From an uncultured Muribaculaceae bacterium (GTDB lineage Bacteria > Bacteroidota > Bacteroidia > Bacteroidales > Muribaculaceae): a stretch of DNA of 19,167 nt. Shown here piece by piece: positions 15,467 through 19,167 of this stretch (within the stretch, counting starts at the first letter, position 1; every line of letters starts with the position of its first letter). The notes under the pieces were generated by a model. The model made no database searches, was not told the DNA's origin, and was given only the letters and a program-made list of their open reading frames with translations. Location of the stretch: positions 1 to 19,167 of the forward strand of contig CAJUHM010000048.1 of NCBI GenBank assembly GCA_910586475.1, given 5' to 3'. Position numbers and translations under genes: made by a program.

Positions 15467-16720
15467 ATGATAAAGGTCAACGACAATTTCACGCTACTAT
15501 CTCCATCTTATCTTTTTTCGGATATTGCAAAGAAAGTGTCGGCCTACCGCTCATCGCATCCCGACGCCGACATTATCAGAATGGGCATCGGCGATGTGAC
15601 ACGTCCGATATGTCCGGCAGCAATTGAGGCTATCCACAAAGCCACTGACGAGGAAGCCTCCTCGGCCACTTTCTGCGGTTACGGACCCGAGCAGGGCTAT
15701 GAATTCCTTCGCGAGGCGATAGCCCGATGGGACTACCGTGAGCGGGGAATCGCCGTCAGTGCTAATGAGATTTTTGTCAGTGATGGCGCAAAGAGCGATA
15801 CCGGAAACATTGGCGACATTCTTTCGGCCGACTGTAAGGTAGCGGTGACCGATCCGGTCTACCCGGTATATGTTGACACAAATGTCATGGCGGGAAGAGC
15901 AGGGGAGTGCGGCAGTGACAGCAGATGGAGCCGTCTCGAATATCTCCCGTGCACAGCTGAAAACAATTTCTGTCCTCCACTGCCGAAAAACAATCCGGAC
16001 GTTATCTATCTCTGTTTTCCGAACAATCCGACCGGAACCGCTCTCAGACGCAATGAACTGGCCCGCTGGGTCGCTTATGCGTTGGCCAACAACTGTCTGA
16101 TCCTATTTGATTCAGCCTATGAGGCTTACGTCAGCGATCCCGAAGTGCCCCGCAGCATATATGAGATCGAAGGGGCCAGACGCTGTGCGATCGAGTTCAG
16201 AAGCTTTTCGAAAACTGCTGGTTTCACCGGTCTGCGCTGTGGCTACACTGTCGTGCCGAGCGAACTGAAAGGGTTCGATTCGAAGGGCAACGAGGTGAGT
16301 CTGCATCATCTCTGGCTCCGACGCCAGTCGACTAAGTTCAATGGCGCAAGCTATGTGATCCAGCGCGGTGCCGCCGCCCTCTACAGCGAAGAGGGGCGTC
16401 GTCAGGTCAGGGAGACGATCAGCTACTATATGGAGAACGCACGCATGTTGCGCGAAGGGCTTGCAGAAGCCGGCTTCACGGTGTTCGGCGGAGTCGATTC
16501 ACCCTACATCTGGGTCAGAACTCCCGACGGAATGACCTCATGGGAATTTTTCGATGCATTGCTCTCGCGCTGCAACATTGTCGGCACTCCCGGATCTGGA
16601 TTCGGTCCATCCGGAGAGGGCTATCTGCGTCTGACCGCATTCTCGACCCATGAGGCTACGGCAGCTGCAATCGGGCGGCTGGCGGGATTTGCCCGGAATT
16701 CTAACGAAACATCTCACTAA
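15467..16720 (+). CDS. dapL: LL-diaminopimelate aminotransferase (DapL)
   Basis: PLP-dependent class I/II aminotransferase converting tetrahydrodipicolinate directly to LL-diaminopimelate with glutamate as amino donor, thus skipping the succinylase or acetylase steps. The 417-residue protein is close to the usual 408-412. Diagnostic segments are the N-terminus NDNFTLLSPSYLFSDI, then MGIGDVTRP, CFPNNPTGT, and SFSKTAGFTGLRCG with the PLP Schiff-base lysine at K249. GPSGEGYLRLTAF near the C-terminus supplies the carboxylate-binding arginine. It sits between dapF, the next pathway enzyme, and glnN, which supplies glutamine from which cellular glutamate is made. The 24-base gap from dapF indicates co-transcription. 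Confidence 0.96.
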   Translation: MIKVNDNFTLLSPSYLFSDIAKKVSAYRSSHPDADIIRMGIGDVTRPICPAAIEAIHKATDEEASSATFCGYGPEQGYEFLREAIARWDYRERGIAVSANEIFVSDGAKSDTGNIGDILSADCKVAVTDPVYPVYVDTNVMAGRAGECGSDSRWSRLEYLPCTAENNFCPPLPKNNPDVIYLCFPNNPTGTALRRNELARWVAYALANNCLILFDSAYEAYVSDPEVPRSIYEIEGARRCAIEFRSFSKTAGFTGLRCGYTVVPSELKGFDSKGNEVSLHHLWLRRQSTKFNGASYVIQRGAAALYSEEGRRQVRETISYYMENARMLREGLAEAGFTVFGGVDSPYIWVRTPDGMTSWEFFDALLSRCNIVGTPGSGFGPSGEGYLRLTAFSTHEATAAAIGRLAGFARNSNETSH

Positions 16721-16764
16721 TCACGTATCATTATATATCATAAATCAATTAAGTTTATTCTCGT

Positions 16765-18954
16765 ATGTCACATCTCAGATTCAAAGTCGTCGATGAAGCG
16801 TTCAACAGAAAGGCGGATCCCGTAGAGATTCCTGCTGAGCGTCCGCAGGAGTACTATGGCAAAAACGTATTCAACCGACAAAAGATGTTTGAATACCTTC
16901 CGGCCGACACTTTCGAGGCTCTTATCAATGCGATCGATAACAAGGAGGCTCTCCCCCGCGAGGTTGCCGATTCGGTCGCCGACGGAATGAAACAATGGGC
17001 AATAGACATGGGCGCCCGTCACTACACCCATTGGTTTCAGCCTCTGACTGAAACGACTGCGGAAAAACATGACGGATTCGTCGAACATGACGGAAAAGGA
17101 GGAGTGATTGAGAAATTCAACGGAAAGCTCCTCGTGCAGCAGGAGCCTGACGCTTCAAGCTTTCCGAATGGCGGAATCCGAAACACATTCGAGGCTCGCG
17201 GCTATTCTGCATGGGACATCTCGTCGCCGGCATTCATTATGGGCAACACTCTGTGTATTCCGACGATTTTCATTTCTTACACAGGCGAATCCCTCGACTA
17301 TAAGACCCCGCTTCTGAGAGCTCTCAACAGTGTTGACAAGGCGGCAACAGCCGTGGCCCGCTATTTCGATCCCGAAGTGCGCCACGTCCGCTCATATCTC
17401 GGATGGGAGCAGGAGTATTTCCTCGTTGACGAAGCCCTCTATAATGCCCGTCCAGACCTTATGCTGACAGGCCGCACACTGATGGGGCATGAATCAGCTA
17501 AAAACCAGCAGCTCGAAGACCATTATTTCGGCGCGATCCCTTCGCGGGTCGAGGCTTTTATGCTTGATCTCGAAATCGAATGTCACCGACTCGGAATCCC
17601 TGCTAAGACACGCCACAACGAAGTTGCTCCCAATCAGTTCGAGCTTGCCCCGATATTTGAGGAAACGAATCTGGCAAATGACCACAACCTGCTCCTCATG
17701 AGCCTGATTGCGGAAGTTGCCCGACGCCACCATTTCCGTGTGCTTCTCCACGAAAAACCGTTTGCCGGCATCAACGGCTCCGGAAAGCATAACAACTGGA
17801 GTCTCGGAACCGACCGTGGCGTTCTTCTCTTCGCCCCCGGCAAGGATTCTCGCCAGAACCTTCAGTTTATTACCTTCGTGGTCAATGTGATGGCAGCGGT
17901 TCATCGCCATAACGGACTGCTGAAAGCGTCCATCGCCTCAGCAACCAACGCCCACCGTCTCGGAGCGAACGAAGCCCCTCCGGCAATCATATCGATCTTC
18001 ACCGGTTCGCAGCTGGCCGACATTCTCGAACGCATCGAGTCGTCGTCAAACAGCGAACTCTCCGATCTTGCGAGCCGCGAAGGGTTGCGCCTCAATGTCT
18101 CGCAGATTCCCGAGATCATGCTTGACAACACAGACCGCAACCGTACATCGCCCTTTGCCTTCACAGGCAATCGTTTCGAGTTCCGCGCAGTCGGCTCTTC
18201 GGCCAACTGTGCCTCGGCGATGATTGCCCTTAATTCCGCAGTCGCCGATCAGCTCATTGACTTCCGCAAGAAGGTCGACGCGCGAGTTGAGGCCGGCGAG
18301 ACACTCCGCAATGCGCTGCTCGAAGAGATCCGCATTCTTATACGCCAGTCCCGACCGATCCATTTCGACGGCAACGGTTATTCCGACGAATGGAAGGCCG
18401 AAGCCGAAAAACGTGGCCTCGACTGCGAGACTTCAGTTCCGAAGATCTTCGATGCATATCTTCGTCCCGAATCTATCAGAATGTTTGCTGAGGCAGGCGT
18501 GTTCTCAAAGGTTGAACTTGAGGCGCGCAACGAGGTGAAGTGGGAGATGTACACCAAAAAAGTCCAGATCGAAGCCCGTGTGCTCGGCGACCTTGCAATC
18601 AACCATGTGCTTCCGGTCGCCATTCGCTACCAGTCGATTCTGCTCGACAATGTATCGAAAATCAAGGCTCTGTTCCCGGACGGACAGGCTGCCGAGATGT
18701 CGGAAACGGAAATGGACACGATCGTCTCGATCTCGGGCCACTGTAAGGTCATCAAGCAGGAAGTCGACGCTATGGTTGAAGCCCGTCGTCAGGCCAACCG
18801 GATTGAAAGCGAGCGTGAGAAAGCGATCGCCTATCATGACACAGTCGTGCCCTGCATGGACGTGATCCGCTACCACATCGACAAGCTCGAGCTTATGGTC
18901 GACAACGAGATGTGGCCTCTTCCCAAATATCGCGAACTCCTCTTTATCCGCTAA
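16765..18954 (+). CDS. glnN: Glutamine synthetase type III (GlnN)
   Basis: ATP-dependent synthesis of glutamine from glutamate and ammonia in the cytoplasm. The 729-residue length and N-terminus (FGKN-like YYGKNVFNRQKM) identify the large GSIII family common in Bacteroidota, not GSI (about 450). Visible motifs are GWEQEYFLVDE from 213 (metal-binding Glu), NGSGKHNNWS at 337-346 (catalytic His), ATNAHRLGANEAPP from 393, and NRFEFRAVGSSAN. The C-terminal helical region characteristic of GSIII is present in full. It begins 44 bases after dapL, so read-through from the dapF promoter is likely. A near-match to a -7 box at 16750-16757 (TAAGTTTA) is too weak to claim a separate nitrogen-responsive promoter. 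It ends at a strong terminator. Confidence 0.97.
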   Translation: MSHLRFKVVDEAFNRKADPVEIPAERPQEYYGKNVFNRQKMFEYLPADTFEALINAIDNKEALPREVADSVADGMKQWAIDMGARHYTHWFQPLTETTAEKHDGFVEHDGKGGVIEKFNGKLLVQQEPDASSFPNGGIRNTFEARGYSAWDISSPAFIMGNTLCIPTIFISYTGESLDYKTPLLRALNSVDKAATAVARYFDPEVRHVRSYLGWEQEYFLVDEALYNARPDLMLTGRTLMGHESAKNQQLEDHYFGAIPSRVEAFMLDLEIECHRLGIPAKTRHNEVAPNQFELAPIFEETNLANDHNLLLMSLIAEVARRHHFRVLLHEKPFAGINGSGKHNNWSLGTDRGVLLFAPGKDSRQNLQFITFVVNVMAAVHRHNGLLKASIASATNAHRLGANEAPPAIISIFTGSQLADILERIESSSNSELSDLASREGLRLNVSQIPEIMLDNTDRNRTSPFAFTGNRFEFRAVGSSANCASAMIALNSAVADQLIDFRKKVDARVEAGETLRNALLEEIRILIRQSRPIHFDGNGYSDEWKAEAEKRGLDCETSVPKIFDAYLRPESIRMFAEAGVFSKVELEARNEVKWEMYTKKVQIEARVLGDLAINHVLPVAIRYQSILLDNVSKIKALFPDGQAAEMSETEMDTIVSISGHCKVIKQEVDAMVEARRQANRIESEREKAIAYHDTVVPCMDVIRYHIDKLELMVDNEMWPLPKYRELLFIR

Positions 18955-18980
18955 ATTTCCAATAGATCAAATACACAAGT

Positions 18981-19036
18981 CCGGGGCTGAATCAATGTGC
19001 GGGAATCCTGCACTGATTCAGCCCCGGTTATTTTTC
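18981..19036 (+). terminator. glnN intrinsic terminator
   Basis: CCGGGGCTGAATCA (18981-18994) pairs perfectly with TGATTCAGCCCCGG (19014-19027), a 14-bp stem. The loop can add GTGCGGG/CCTGCAC as an inner stem. TTATTTTT (19028-19035) gives the T-tract. Located 27 bases after glnN and 18 bases before the end of the convergent reading frame, it may serve both directions, though the minus-strand T-tract is poor. Confidence 0.9.
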
Positions 19037-19053
19037 GGTCGGGGGTGGCGGTC

Positions 19054-19120
19054 TTATATTCCTTTCTGCAGTTCGACGCAGGCCCAGTCATTCATCGCCG
19101 TGTGTCCGATGAACTGAAGT
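19054..19120 (-). CDS. C-terminal tail of an unidentified convergent gene (partial)
   Basis: On the minus strand an open frame enters at 19119 and ends at TAA (19056-19054), giving 21 residues, LQFIGHTAMNDWACVELQKG then Ile. Codon use resembles the other genes and the position, just beyond a terminator, suits a convergent gene end. I cannot assign a family from so little. The rest of the gene is lost because adapter sequence begins at 19121. Confidence 0.35.
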
Positions 19121-19167
19121 AGATCGGAAGAGCGTCGTGTAGGGAAAGAGTGTAGATCTCGGTGGTC
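19121..19167 (+). other. Illumina TruSeq adapter contamination (not genomic)
   Basis: The last 47 bases begin AGATCGGAAGAGCGTCGTGT and continue to the window end, matching the reverse complement of the Illumina universal (P5-side) TruSeq adapter as I know it. It is unlike the rest of the window and carries no gene. The true genomic sequence ends at 19120, possibly one or two bases either way. Confidence 0.97.

Noticed and set aside
16721..16764. Separate glnN promoter (TAAGTTTA at 16750-16757)
   Set aside because: It lacks the final G of the -7 consensus, has no -33 element at the right distance and lies only 8 bases before the ATG, too close for a normal leader.

Overview
The window looks like a contig end from a gut Bacteroidales bacterium, plausibly Muribaculaceae (S24-7); the family-level call is inference. 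Support comes from a SusC/SusD pair with DUF1735 lipoproteins, Bacteroidota -7 promoter boxes (TANNTTTG), a type III glutamine synthetase, and a DapL/DapF lysine branch. Both ends are cut. The left end runs out inside hemW. The right end finishes in 47 bases of Illumina adapter, which are not genomic. Layout, left to right. (1) 1-5370, minus strand: a housekeeping operon transcribed holB (clamp-loader delta prime), then an AddB/RecB-like PD-(D/E)XK nuclease, then hemW (truncated by the window). Both junctions are 4-base ATGA overlaps. A good promoter lies upstream of holB. (2) 5371-5867: an AT-rich divergent intergenic region with one candidate -7 box and a striking set of TTCTATC half-sites in inverted and direct order just upstream of susC. 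(3) 5868-14396, plus strand: a compact polysaccharide utilisation locus (PUL) of five genes: SusC-type TonB-dependent transporter, SusD-type lipoprotein, a GH18 lipoprotein with an intact DxxDxDxE catalytic motif, a DUF1735+LamG lipoprotein, and a tandem-DUF1735 lipoprotein with an F5/8-type (discoidin-like) C-terminus. A strong terminator closes it. (4) 14504-18954, plus strand: promoter, dapF, dapL, then glnN (glutamine synthetase III), closed by a 14-bp-stem terminator. (5) 19037-19120: the tail of an unidentified convergent minus-strand gene, then adapter. How the genes work together: four of the five PUL products carry lipoprotein signals and the fifth is an outer-membrane barrel, so the locus encodes a cell-surface glycan capture, cleavage and import machine. 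The GH18 enzyme plus two multi-domain glycan-binding candidates resemble the Bacteroides thetaiotaomicron loci built around the N-glycan-releasing endo-beta-N-acetylglucosaminidases BT_1044 and BT_3987 (from memory, not searched). Host or dietary N-glycan cleavage is therefore the leading hypothesis, with chitin-type oligosaccharides the alternative. No sensor or regulator (SusR, hybrid two-component system or ECF sigma/anti-sigma), GH92 or exo-glycosidase is in the window. The flanking operons are core metabolism: DNA replication/repair and a radical SAM haem chaperone on one side, nitrogen assimilation and meso-DAP/lysine synthesis on the other. I found no CRISPR array, tRNA, rRNA, insertion sequence, phage gene or defence system, and no clearly new system. 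The most unusual items are the susC leader repeats, the PUL architecture and the adapter artefact.
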